Assembly: GCA_026745465.1 (NCBI GenBank)
Contig: JACYXH010000812.1
Span: 5,173,454 to 5,237,453 of the forward strand
Direction: 5' to 3'
Source of the DNA: Lota lota
Lineage: Eukaryota; Chordata; Actinopteri; Gadiformes; Lotidae
Length of the DNA stretch: 64,000 nucleotides
Numbering within the stretch: the stretch's first letter is position 1; every line of letters starts with the position of its first letter. Under the pieces are notes generated by a model. The model made no database searches and was not told the origin of the DNA. It worked only from the letters and a program-made list of their open reading frames with translations. Positions 25,764-39,341 of the stretch are shown piece by piece. The translations under genes and the position numbers were made by a program.

Positions 25764-26115
25764 TCGCTGAAGAAGCTGAGACATGCCAACGTGGTCAAAT
25801 TAAAAGAAGTAATCCGAGAAAACGACTGTACTTTGTCTTTGAGTATATGAAAGAAAACCTCCTTCAGCTCATGAAAGCCAGGTAAGCTATAGAACAGCAT
25901 GAGGTTGGCCACCCATTAAATGGTTAATCATATGTACTGGCAATACTAGACATGAATGTTGCGTGCCCATGACATATGAATATGAACGACATATGTATGC
26001 TTATTTAAAGCTGCAGTTCCATGAGAGTTGGTCCGTACACTATTTATGGCTCAGTTTGAGTCACCTTGTGTTGACCTTCCATTTTCACAGGAACAAGTTG
26101 TTTCCAAAGTCAGTA
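25764..26115 (+). pseudogene. mak: Decayed mak (MAK/CILK1-type kinase) exons
   Basis: Two neighbouring exon relics of a MAK-family serine/threonine kinase of the ciliary axis. Relic one, 25764-25881, follows TATTTTCAG and ends CCAG|GTAAGC; it reads SLKKLRHANVVKLKEVIREN and, after a break near 25824, continues in another frame as LYFVFEYMKENLLQLMKA. The break equals a 4-nt loss, giving a frameshift. Relic two starts at 26091 after TTTTCACAG, gives RNKLFPKSV and then similarity stops. The exons with the ATP loop and the HRD/DFG catalytic motifs were not found between 24152 and 27875. LMK and PKSV fit mak better than cilk1. It is convergent with tmem14c, as MAK is with TMEM14C in human 6p24, so it is best read as the remains of the native gene. 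An assembly error or an unusual intact gene is less likely. Confidence 0.8.
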
Positions 26116-26291
26116 CAGGAACTTGAGATTTCAGATCTTACAAGTGTAGTCTTTTACAAGTGCTACCTTTAAATGAGGTACAGCATAGCAGATTCAGCAG
26201 CTTCTTCAACAAAACCCAGCCAAACAGAGAGCGTCTTCTTGGGGTGGTGGCCTTTTATACAATTGGGATTAACTTCAGGTGATCTATCCCG

Positions 26292-26411
<120 letters not shown>

Positions 26412-27875
26412 GGAGTAAATACCTGATGTCAAACCGCTGGAGGAAACATCCAGGACAAAGATCGGGCATCACTGTATGCCAGGAGTCAGGACACACCTCT
26501 TTCAAAGGTAAGTGGTGTTTTATGGGAGAATCAGACTCGTGATCATGTTTAGTTGCAGATTGACATACCTGCTCACTTGATGCACATTCGAGAGTTGACA
26601 ATTATCAGTATTACAATTGCTGGACAAATTAATACAAATGTTTTGTTCATATACCATATAATATGTGGATGGTCATTGAATGGTTATATATGTTAAGCAG
26701 CCACCTTTATATTCAAAACAATGATTGGTCACTTGTCTATCATCAATTGGGCAAAGCATGTATACAGACTTTCTGGTTCACCAACCACAAAGTGCAGCGA
26801 AGAGTAAGAGTTCTCTCTTGCAGTTCATCCAAGATAAAAGTCACAACGAAAAAAAAAAGGGAATGAAGGCCGGCAATCCAACACCATGGTGTTTGCGAAC
26901 AACACCACTAATTACATCACACACATGAGGACAACGAAAGACAAGCCCATACCGTGAGAAGGGAACGGCGTGTTTTTGAAATGAGCCCAGGCAAATCACA
27001 TTGTATTCTACAGAGGAAAAGGTATATTATTCATGTTAACTTAGCAGGGACACAAAAAGAACATATTGTCTCTTCATGTTTAATTGATGAGATCAGGCAA
27101 GTATTAAGCACGGGTAGACCTAGGAGATCAGATGTCCACTAAAGAGCCAGGCCGAGATCATGCTCCAGATCACTTTCCCTCATTAGGGGTCCTTGTGTAT
27201 GCAGAACTAAGATCAGTGATGCATGTTCAATCACTTTGCTGTGACTTTTACATCTGTGATTGTAATCCTTTTTAAAACCGATTACAGTTGTTGCAATCCC
27301 ACACAAAACTCTAGTAAAGAGAGTGTCTCTCAGAGGGTCTCATCTAAGGGTTGATTTGAGCACCAAACTTAAAGAACTCCTGCGAATGTGGTAAAAATAT
27401 GCATCCAAATGTATATATGGAGCTGCGTCATAGTGTTCCACCAAGGAATACTCTTTCCATATTCACTGTGATGTACAAACACTTTTATTTTATTTATTTT
27501 TGTAGAAGAATGGTAGGTATTTTTTTTTGCAGCATAGCATTTAATATTCAAACGGATAGGTATAAAACAGGTATAGAATACATGAAATTACATATCTAAG
27601 GCCTTTTAGAAAATCGGTTAAATGAACCACTGTACACATTGTGTAAACCATCATGTAGCATTGTCAATAAGAAAAAGTATACCGTTATTATTATTCGTAT
27701 CTGTATAAAAGCATTTTTATACATACCAAAATATATTCTTAATCTGGAAAGTACACTAAAGCTTGTGAACAAATCAATCAATCAATTGTGTTGTCATAAG
27801 AACATAGTTGATGGTCTTGCATTCATTTTTTTTTTCTTACTTCCTTTCAATGACAAACCACATTAAAGTGGATTT

Positions 27876-28532
27876 TCAGGTTTGGTGTGGCCTTGTGGTC
27901 ATGCCAACCATAATCTTCCCCATCATCAATAGACTGAAAAGAGATTAGAACAAAATGCACTGCTGTCAAGTTATTTTTTCTTGCTGTATCTGTTCCGATG
28001 GGTATTGCATTTGACAGTAACATAGACAGCATACATCGTATCACATTATGTTACCTCGTCAACGCCATCAGCCCGGCTGGCATGAATTTCCAGGAGTTGA
28101 GAAACCTTATTCCCATCACAACAGCCAATGCTCCTGATATTCCTAGGTTTACAGTTGAAAGGAAACTTCATTACCAGGTTGGTAGACAACGGCAGGAAGA
28201 CGTGACGATGTAATGTTTACACTGTCAAACAATCCAAGTGTGGTTACTCACCAAGTGAAAGCCATACATTTTGGGAATTTTTAGAGGTTAGATAAGCTCC
28301 GAGTCCAGCCAAAACTCCAAAGACTAGCCCGGCGACAAGAGAGGCGACACTACCTGTGTTGCAAAACACCCATCGTATAAATAGAGGTGCAACAAGCCTG
28401 CTTGTTGTGCTGCATGGAACTAAACAAACCTCGTCAGACCTTTAGACCTAACTTACCTGCTTTAATAAAGCCCACGATCCCCCCTGAAATGACCAAGGCT
28501 GCGTACCCAAAACCAATCCAGTCTATTGCCAT
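27876..28532 (-). CDS. tmem14c: tmem14c, transmembrane protein 14C
   Basis: Small multi-pass inner-mitochondrial-membrane protein; the family member TMEM14C is linked to porphyrin/heme handling in red-cell precursors. Four coding exons on the minus strand, 28457-28532, 28252-28353, 28055-28133 and 27876-27933, join in phase to 104 residues, the normal family length of about 100-112. It starts [14 protein letters not shown], continues with [19 protein letters not shown] and GVLAGLGAY, has the conserved WKFMPAGL near residue 80 and ends TTRPHQT. Four hydrophobic helices are visible. Similarity is higher to TMEM14C than TMEM14A. It lies about 350 bp downstream of pak1ip1 on the same strand, the same order as in human. 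A 5' noncoding exon is possible. Confidence 0.93.
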
Positions 28533-28880
28533 TATGAAAGTGATTTAGCAAAGACGAGAGAATTGGTGTTGCGCCTTTAACTGCTCTGGTTGTAGCCATA
28601 GGGGTTGTATATTTTTTACTTCCGGGTTATGACAAGAAAGTAAAGCTTAGACAAAGGTTTGGACGGCAAAATAATTAAACATACAAATTTGACTTTAAAG
28701 ATACGTTTTAATATAAATCAGGGCAATTGTGAGTAACAAATATACTATACAATAAAGTCGGCAACATTTTTCAAAAATGTGATCTACACTGTGGGGAACA
28801 TAAGTACTCCCGCGCCTCCTAGTGGTGAACACAAGTTTGTTTTAAACACATAGAGAGAAAAACGTTCAACTTTTAACATT
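28533..28880 (-). other. pak1ip1 3' end to tmem14c spacer
   Basis: The 348 bases between the two tandem genes. An AATAAA for pak1ip1 overlaps its stop codon (minus strand CAATAAAATG at about 28878-28887). The rest contains the tmem14c promoter motifs. Confidence 0.6.
28606..28625 (-). promoter_or_regulatory. tmem14c: Likely tmem14c promoter elements
   Basis: On the minus strand an ETS/GABP-type CCGGAAGT (28618-28625) is followed at once by an AT-rich AAAAAATATACA (28606-28616), 75-95 bp upstream of the tmem14c ATG. Position and motif suit a core promoter; function is inferred. Confidence 0.45.
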
Positions 28881-32326
<3,446 letters not shown>

Positions 32327-32523
32327 GCTGCCAAAGCAAAAGGGATCTCAAATAGTTGTAAAGGTCTTGCCCTCAATCTATCTAACCTTACGTATGGACG
32401 TAATACAATCTGGCCGTTTTTGGTCTAAAATCTTTGGAAAACTACGATATAAGTATTTCTTTTTAAATAACTATACAACATCTAGAACACATTTGGAAAA
32501 CATTGCTCACAACGTGCGGAAAC

Positions 32524-32550
32524 CTGCGCATGCTCAAATTCACTTCCTTC
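32524..32550 (-). promoter_or_regulatory. pak1ip1: Likely pak1ip1 promoter elements
   Basis: About 200 bp above the pak1ip1 ATG lie a partial NRF1 palindrome (TGCGCATGCTC, 32525-32535) and tandem ETS-type GGAAG motifs on the minus strand (about 32541-32551). This pairing is typical of TATA-less housekeeping promoters. A CCAAT box (ATTGG, 32813-32817) is further out. Confidence 0.45.
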
Positions 32551-33285
32551 CGCCGTCGGATACTGTCCAAATGTCAAATTAAAAGCTCGACCCAAATGGC
32601 AAAATAAAAGTTACAAACAAAAAGCATTAGGAAGCGTTCCAGCTGACGTACTGTGAAGCAAATTTTTTATGTATTCTCCACTACAGCACAAACAAAAGGT
32701 GTAATTATTCTTACCTCATTCGTTTTATTTGGTAAACTTTAAGGTGAGCAGATGGATACTGACAAAGAGCTCGCTGTCAAGAGAGGCGTGAGAGGCGTTT
32801 CTCTGGGTCTCCATTGGTTGGCGGATTTTTTAGACGCGACAGGCATCACAAGATAACAGTGCGAAGTAGATGAGACGGCAGGGTTAACGTTACTCTTTCT
32901 CTACTCAAGTCATGGCAAGAAGGCAAGGATTGTATGGAGAATACTCAAGATGGTTGACTGCTAGACAATTTTAAACAAATTATTTTCCCTCAAGCCATCT
33001 AATTATCATACATTTCGAGCTAGGGTTAGGGGGGACATTTAGATTTGATATTCTTATCTTTTTTATTATAATGTATTAAGTTATCTTTTTATAAACTGGG
33101 AAATAAACATATGTCTATTCTGAATCTATTTGAGTTGGGTCCTTTGAAGACTTCGGTTGTTTACTTGTTAACCTTGTTAAGAGTGCGTAATTGGCGCATC
33201 AGGTTTGCAGGGTTAAAACAAAAGTTAAAGGGCGGCGTTTTGCATGGCATGTACAAACCTGGTTTTGATTAGTAAAAATAACAGT

Positions 33286-33360
33286 GAACCATTAACAATG
33301 TTAATGGTTCAATGTTCAATGAACATTGAACAATGAACATTGAACATGTTCAATGTTAAC
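33286..33360. repeat. Cluster of nested palindromes
   Basis: GAACCATTAAC, three bases, then its reverse complement (33286-33310), followed directly by repeated TTCAATG/CATTGAA units ending in GTTAAC at 33360. Several alternative hairpins are possible. Confidence 0.82.
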
Positions 33361-33908
33361 AACGAAACAATGTCTTTCGTTCTTTTAAACAAAAGCAGGA
33401 TAGGCATATACTGCAGTATATAATTGAGGTAAATAATAATAATAAATATATTCTTAGACCACCAAGACTAGTGCTGTATTATTACCCAGAACTGCATCCT
33501 ATTACGATGAAATATATATATTGTGAATATTTTCAATTATGTTGTTATAGCTAATGGTTTGGTGCGGCAATACCATTATATTTTGCCTGTGTCTTAAAAC
33601 TTTTTGAGTAGCCCCACTATGGAGTGCATTCATGGAAAGTTGTCAACATGTTTGTGTTATATCTCTGCATTGAACTTTGTACTATTATTTGTTTCTACTG
33701 TCATTCACATTACTATGGACCTATTGTTAATAAACAATCTGAGTCAAGAACAGTAGATTAGCTGTTATGAATGAATCAATACAGTAACCAATAAATCTAT
33801 CGTTGATAGCTAAAAAAAATATTGTAGTTACAGCTACAACAGTTGGCATAGCATTGTAATTGTTTGTTTTTTTCCATTGTGAATGTTTTGGTTATTTTGA
33901 CTTCACAG

Positions 33909-34603
33909 GGCCATTAACCAGGAGCTCTCCGAGGTCTTCAACCAGCTCTGGCGTCTTGACACCAATCGCCTCCAGCCAGGGAAAGATTACACCATCTGCC
34001 TCTAGGTGAGCCCTTGGGGCAGTTTACAACATAAACTGTGGTAATATGACAGTAAATCCTAAATGAAATTAAGCAGAGACATACTAGCCCATACAGTTTA
34101 GAGACATTCCTGAACATGGGTTGTATAGTTATTGTTGCCGTTGTTGTTTATTATATTTTGGAACTGCTTTACTTTCTTATGTAGGCTCCTGCACCTCCAT
34201 TGAAGTGTTGTACCTTTTTGGGCAGGCTGATATTAAACATTAGTTTGGCGTCTTGTTAAACTATTTGTGTTTAACGTTTGACTTGAAGTGGGATGAAGAC
34301 GACCATGTCCTGAGCCTCCAATTCAACTGGAAGGGACTGGTGAAGCCACTAGTGGCCTCCTTCATCGGGGTAAGTCCTGAATTTGAAATGGCCCTCTTCA
34401 CCATTGTCCTCCTGATGTCCACGCTGAAGATGACGTCGGTGCTGGTGAAAGTGGAAGAGTACGTGTTGGAGCTGGTTGTTTACCGGCATGGCCAATCTGT
34501 TGGGACATCCTATCCCAAGTTGCTCAGCAACAACAACGTTTCTTTATGCCAACATGCTTTTTATATATGTTGTATTTTCATTATTTGGGAAATATTTTTT
34601 TAA
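33909..34603 (+). pseudogene. EndoU-type endoribonuclease relic
   Basis: Remains of a poly(U)-specific endoribonuclease (XendoU/ENDOU family). Piece A, 33909-34005, follows acceptor CTTCACAG and reads AINQELSEVFNQLWRLDTNR then QPGKDYTICL; its last codon is TAG directly before GTGAGC, where CAG would be expected at an exon end. Piece B, about 34280-34541, reads DEDDHVLSLQFNWKGLVKP, then SFIGVSPEFEMALFTIV and VVYRHGQSVGTSYPKLLSNN, the family's C terminus; the frame runs on to a stop at 34603. Only about 275 bp separate the pieces, whereas a functional gene needs some 140 residues there, including the catalytic His-His-Lys. The core is therefore deleted. It cannot make an active enzyme. The orthologue among fish paralogues (endou, endouc and others) is unclear. 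Confidence 0.8.
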
Positions 34604-34862
34604 ACCCTTGACACAATGTAGCGTTATGAAAAGAATATGGCCTTTAATCCCACTGCTTTTGCACTGCACTTAGAGATAAAGCATGCAAAGCCTACAACCA
34701 AAAACTCATTAAGGTCAATGTTGTAGACTGAATAGTTTATCATATATGTATGTACTAAGTCAACTAAAATAGTTTATGTGCAAATAAATTATGTTGTTTA
34801 ACAGTTTAGTGGCTATGAGTCATTTATACCATCGTGACTTCACGAATGTCCCAAAACGCGCC

Positions 34863-35216
34863 CACTTCCTGCGCACGCGCACATAGAAAGTGATGTCAGG
34901 GAAAAACAAAACTGACTGCATCTTCGGTACTGAGGGAATAAGTGTCGAATGCACAGGTAGAGTAATGAGCGTTTCGACGAGTAGGAGGAAATACATCTCC
35001 CAACCATAACAAAAACCGAATCCAGATTGTCGTATGCTTGTAACGACCGTCTCCTTACATGGGAGTGCATGTTTATGAACTTTAGCTTAGCTAGCCGTTA
35101 TGACAGCCAGCGAGGCTAACTTCAACGCTGGTGAACGCTAGCTGTGAACGATAGAGGAAGCCAGAGCACTGCTCGCTGTTTGGGTGAGGCACCTAACGAG
35201 CCCTCACATGACGTTA
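34863..35216 (+). promoter_or_regulatory. cc2d1b: Likely cc2d1b promoter region
   Basis: A consensus NRF1 palindrome TGCGCACGCGCA (34870-34881) abuts an ETS-type ACTTCCT (34864-34870); a CRE-like TGACGTTA occurs at 35209-35216. The segment is richer in CpG than its surroundings and lies 110-470 bp above the cc2d1b ATG. No TATA box was seen. Confidence 0.5.
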
Positions 35217-35329
35217 TGAACCATAGGCTTGTTTACATTGGATTGCACTCAGATGGTCCGTTTTGTGTGTGCTTCTAGGTTTATATTCCACAGCTTCATG
35301 TCAAGTTGGGGTTGTTGACAAGCCAAAAT

Positions 35330-38300
35330 ATGTTCGGGAAAAAGAAGGCGCCGATGCCCAAGGGTCAGGGCGCTGCTGCAGCCAAAAAGGTAAAAGAGAC
35401 GAGCTAATTACTTCTTCAGAAATCAACGTTTGTATCTTATCAGTACGTCTAGTTAGCCAAGTAGCTATGTATAAAGCTATATATAATGTGATTATTACGT
35501 CATCGTTCCAGATGGGTCTGTTTGTTGACTTGAGCCCAGAGGAGATGCTTATGGGTGTGGACGATAACCTGGACGACCCGTCTTTAGAGGCAGAGCTCGC
35601 TGCAATCACTGGGGATAAACCCCCTGCTGGTGGGAGGGCAAAGCAGAAGGGGAAAGGTTAGTACCACAATCTGTTATTCATTTTCAGTGCTCAAAAACGG
35701 TACTTTGAGTAATACATGTTATGTATAGAAGGATTTTGGGGGCAATTGTGATGAGGCGTTTTGATGGATTGTCATTTTCACGTGTATTTTAATGGTTGAT
35801 AATGTTCTGCTCACATGCTATGGAATGCCAATTGAGTCAATATTAAATAAATAAATAATTATGGCTATGGACTAAATAAATGAGGCTATAACTATATAAA
35901 TTAGTCAACATATTGAAATATCCGCTAATAAACCATGTTGATCATTTTGATCTGCTAAGAATAGCATTGTATCTCGGAGCCCTTCGATGTCTTCCATATT
36001 GTCCCACCTTATTTCCTCATTTTCGCCGCAGCTCGTATATGTATATATATTCAGTGATTCAATGCTGTTGCTTTGGTCCACACTTTGGTCCACGCTCATT
36101 TGAATATACCAATTGGAAATGTGGCATTAAATAAAGATATGTGACATGATGAAATAAAATTCCCCTGAAATAAATAACAGTAGTCCTTTTGAAAAACGTC
36201 CTTTTGAAAATAAAAGCATATTTATTTATTTTAATATATTGATTAATTTATATATTGATATTTATTGCCTAATTTATTTATTTCATAGCCATATGTATTT
36301 ATTTATTTATTTAATATTAACTCCAATCGCATTCCATAACAGGCTACTAAAACAATTCTTAGAATATGATTGTACTACCAGTCATTCATGTCAACAGTCA
36401 TCTTAAACATTTAAGACATTTAAGAGACATTTGTTTGCACAGCCCCTTTGCCAATGGAAGACATCGCAAGAATGGCCGACGACTGTATGAAAGACTTAGA
36501 CGAAGATGCCGACGATGACAACCTGGAAGACGACGAAGATCTTCTGGTTGGTTCTCTTCCACACGTCGTTGACACTCAATTAAAAAGTCCCGCTTTAGCT
36601 CAGCAATGCATAGTTAAGAATAAATCCCAATCTTCTTTTGGTGTTTCTTCTGCATTGCATCATTATTCTCACTATCGCTTAAAATCAGGCCGAGTTACAG
36701 GAAGTGGTGGGTGAGGAGGAAGCAGAGGAGACGATGAAGGCGGACTCCACTTCCTCCGTCACCGCCGAATCTTCTCCAGCAAACACACCAGGGTCCCAGA
36801 CAGCGCAGGTGGGTTGCTGCTCTTGACCGATTCGTACTTCTCACACACTGAAACAAGACCTGCAGAGTAATGCTGTATGGTATTCCAAGAGATTTTTGGG
36901 AACATCCTTCTCGTACCTGCTTAGTGTCCTAAACCAGTTCAGTCGGAACAGAAGCGAGCATTTAGATTCTTTAGTTTTACGGTAAAACTGCCTTTTTTTG
37001 TATCGCCAAAGGGATGACGATAACATTTTGTTCATCCAAATTCACTTCATTATGATTTTGTCCTGTGTTTGTTTAACAAGCTGCCTCCAACCACCAATGT
37101 TTGTGGTGGTTATATTTGTTGTACCTTTCCCCGTACATTAGGAGTCTAAGCCCTCTTCCGCCCCAGGCAGTCTGCAGCACACCCTGGAGGAGAGGAGAGC
37201 CATGTACAAGACGGCCCTGGAGAACGCCAAGGCAGCAGGCGAGTCCTCCAAAGTCAGGAGATATGACCGAGGCTTGAAGGTGGGCAGGGCTCGATTACCA
37301 TGTTAATTCAGGCTGCGTTCATAACAACTCTGAACTCTTGGACTTGACTGCTTGGAAATTTCCGGCCTCAAGAAAAGTTTTCAATAAGAGAGGATATCTA
37401 GGAAATCTTCGAGATTGCCACTATAACAAACACAGAGTTAACAAACGCATTATAATGCATCTTAAAAAACAAAGTTAATTTCTGGCTCTGATATGTCTGT
37501 TCTGAGATCTGAAAGAACGGCCGCCTTCTTATTTGTTTTGAACGTATCTCAACAATGCTTAACAAATCCGGAAAATATTCTTTAGGCCCTTGAGACCATG
37601 TTGACGGTTGTGAACAAAGGCCACAGTGTTAACGAGGCAGACATCCCTCCTCCGGTTTCCACCGGGGCACCCCAGTCTCAACCGCCTGGTCCAACGCGCC
37701 CCGCGGCGCCCCATCACCCTCCACCAGACCAGGAGGGGGAGCTGAAGGCAGCAGAGCCATGCAAGGAAGAGGAGTGCTCTTCTTCTTCTGCCCTGTCCAC
37801 TGTGAGCAGCCTGTCTTCCCCTGTGGTGGAGGCAAAGAAACTCACTGGTAAGTACCACACCGTTGATCCTATGACAATAGATGGATGTGGAATCGTTTAC
37901 ATTTTTCGATAACTGAATGTAATCTCAATAAGGCTATACAGATTTATTGAAAGAATTTCAATAACATGTACCAAGATTTTTGTCGGTACTTGTTGAAACC
38001 AATGACCATGTTATGACAACAGACGTGTGTGTGTGTGTGATGCCACAGTGGATGAGGCAACAAGGACAATGCTGTTAGAGAGACAGAAAGAATACAAGAT
38101 GGCGGCGTTGCGGGCCAAGAAGCAGGGAGCTGTGGAGCAGGCCAAGCTTCATGTGAGAACCAGCAAGGTACATTCAAAGACAATGTGTAAATCCACAGAT
38201 TAGGCTCTTGTATGAGATTGGCTTCTCCTTATTGCCAGTTTGCATTGTAGGGGGATGTTAGAAATATAACTGCATATCTGCGATTTTGTCATTGATAAAT

Positions 38301-39310
38301 CCAGTTAGTTTATAAACTAACAGTGGGTCCTGTTGACCCAGTACATTTTAAGATTGTAAAGGAAATGTTTCAGCTAGTTTCTGTACTGCATGTAATACGA
38401 TTGAATCAGCATTTGAGATGTTAAGCCTCCCTTTCTAGGAGGACTGTGTAAAATGGCATCCCCCTTGTTCAGTGCTCTATAATAGTGGTCTATAATCCCA
38501 TAACTCTATAATACAAAGGCTGTGACTAGATTAAGTTTGAGTAATTTGGCTTTTATGAGTGGTGGGAACGCTCCTTGCAGGCTTTTCCTACCAGTGGGGT
38601 ATCCTACCTATAAAAAATACCAATCGAGTGTTTGCTTTGAATAGGATTGAGTCTGTGTGTGTGGTATCAACACATACAAAGGCTTGTGTTCAGTGAAGAG
38701 ATGGAACTCAAAACTCAAAGCATCTCTGCTGGGGGTCTGCTTAGTCTTTTGGAATTTAGCAACAGGTTGAGCAGCAATGTTAGCCACAACACTGTACAGC
38801 ATTTGTTCAAAAGGGACACCTGCTTTGGCATTAGTCTTCAGGCAGCAAGTTGCGCGATTCTGGCTTCAAACAGTATCTGTCAGTAGCGTGATTTGCTTTC
38901 TGTCCATTTTGGGTAAATAAGAGTCTTAAGAGCTATACAAGTACATGTATTACACCAAAGGCTTAAAGTGTGTCATTACTGATGTAGAAAATGTAAAGTT
39001 GGCTTTAGTATTTTCTAATGAGGCCTTAAAGCAAACAACAGATCCAACTACAACAACAAGCACACTGTTGGTGTAGCTTTATATAAATAACTACAATATC
39101 TCTGTTTGAAACAATGTGTCACTCTTAAACTCTGACCCCACATTGTATAATTCCCATTGGTTCTGTAGCAGGAGAAAACTAATTCCCCACATGCAGTTCA
39201 TTATACCCAATTAACTTCTGGAGGCCCTTCGCTTCCCCTGCAACGTGTCCACTGCCCTGTGTCTCAGTTAGGCCAGACATTTTGAAAGACAACAAAGGCA
39301 TTATATTGAC

Positions 39311-39341
<31 letters not shown>

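Larger units (their letters stand above)
32327..35329. other. Divergent interval pak1ip1 to cc2d1b
   Basis: Three kilobases between divergent genes: pak1ip1 promoter-like DNA to about 32850, AT-rich DNA with a palindrome cluster at 33286-33360, the EndoU relic at 33909-34603, then the cc2d1b promoter region. Nothing else recognised. Confidence 0.7.

Noticed and set aside
26420..26510. Further mak or other exon on the plus strand
   Set aside because: It ends in a good donor (CAAAG|GTAAGT) but neither strand gives a translation I can match to a family.
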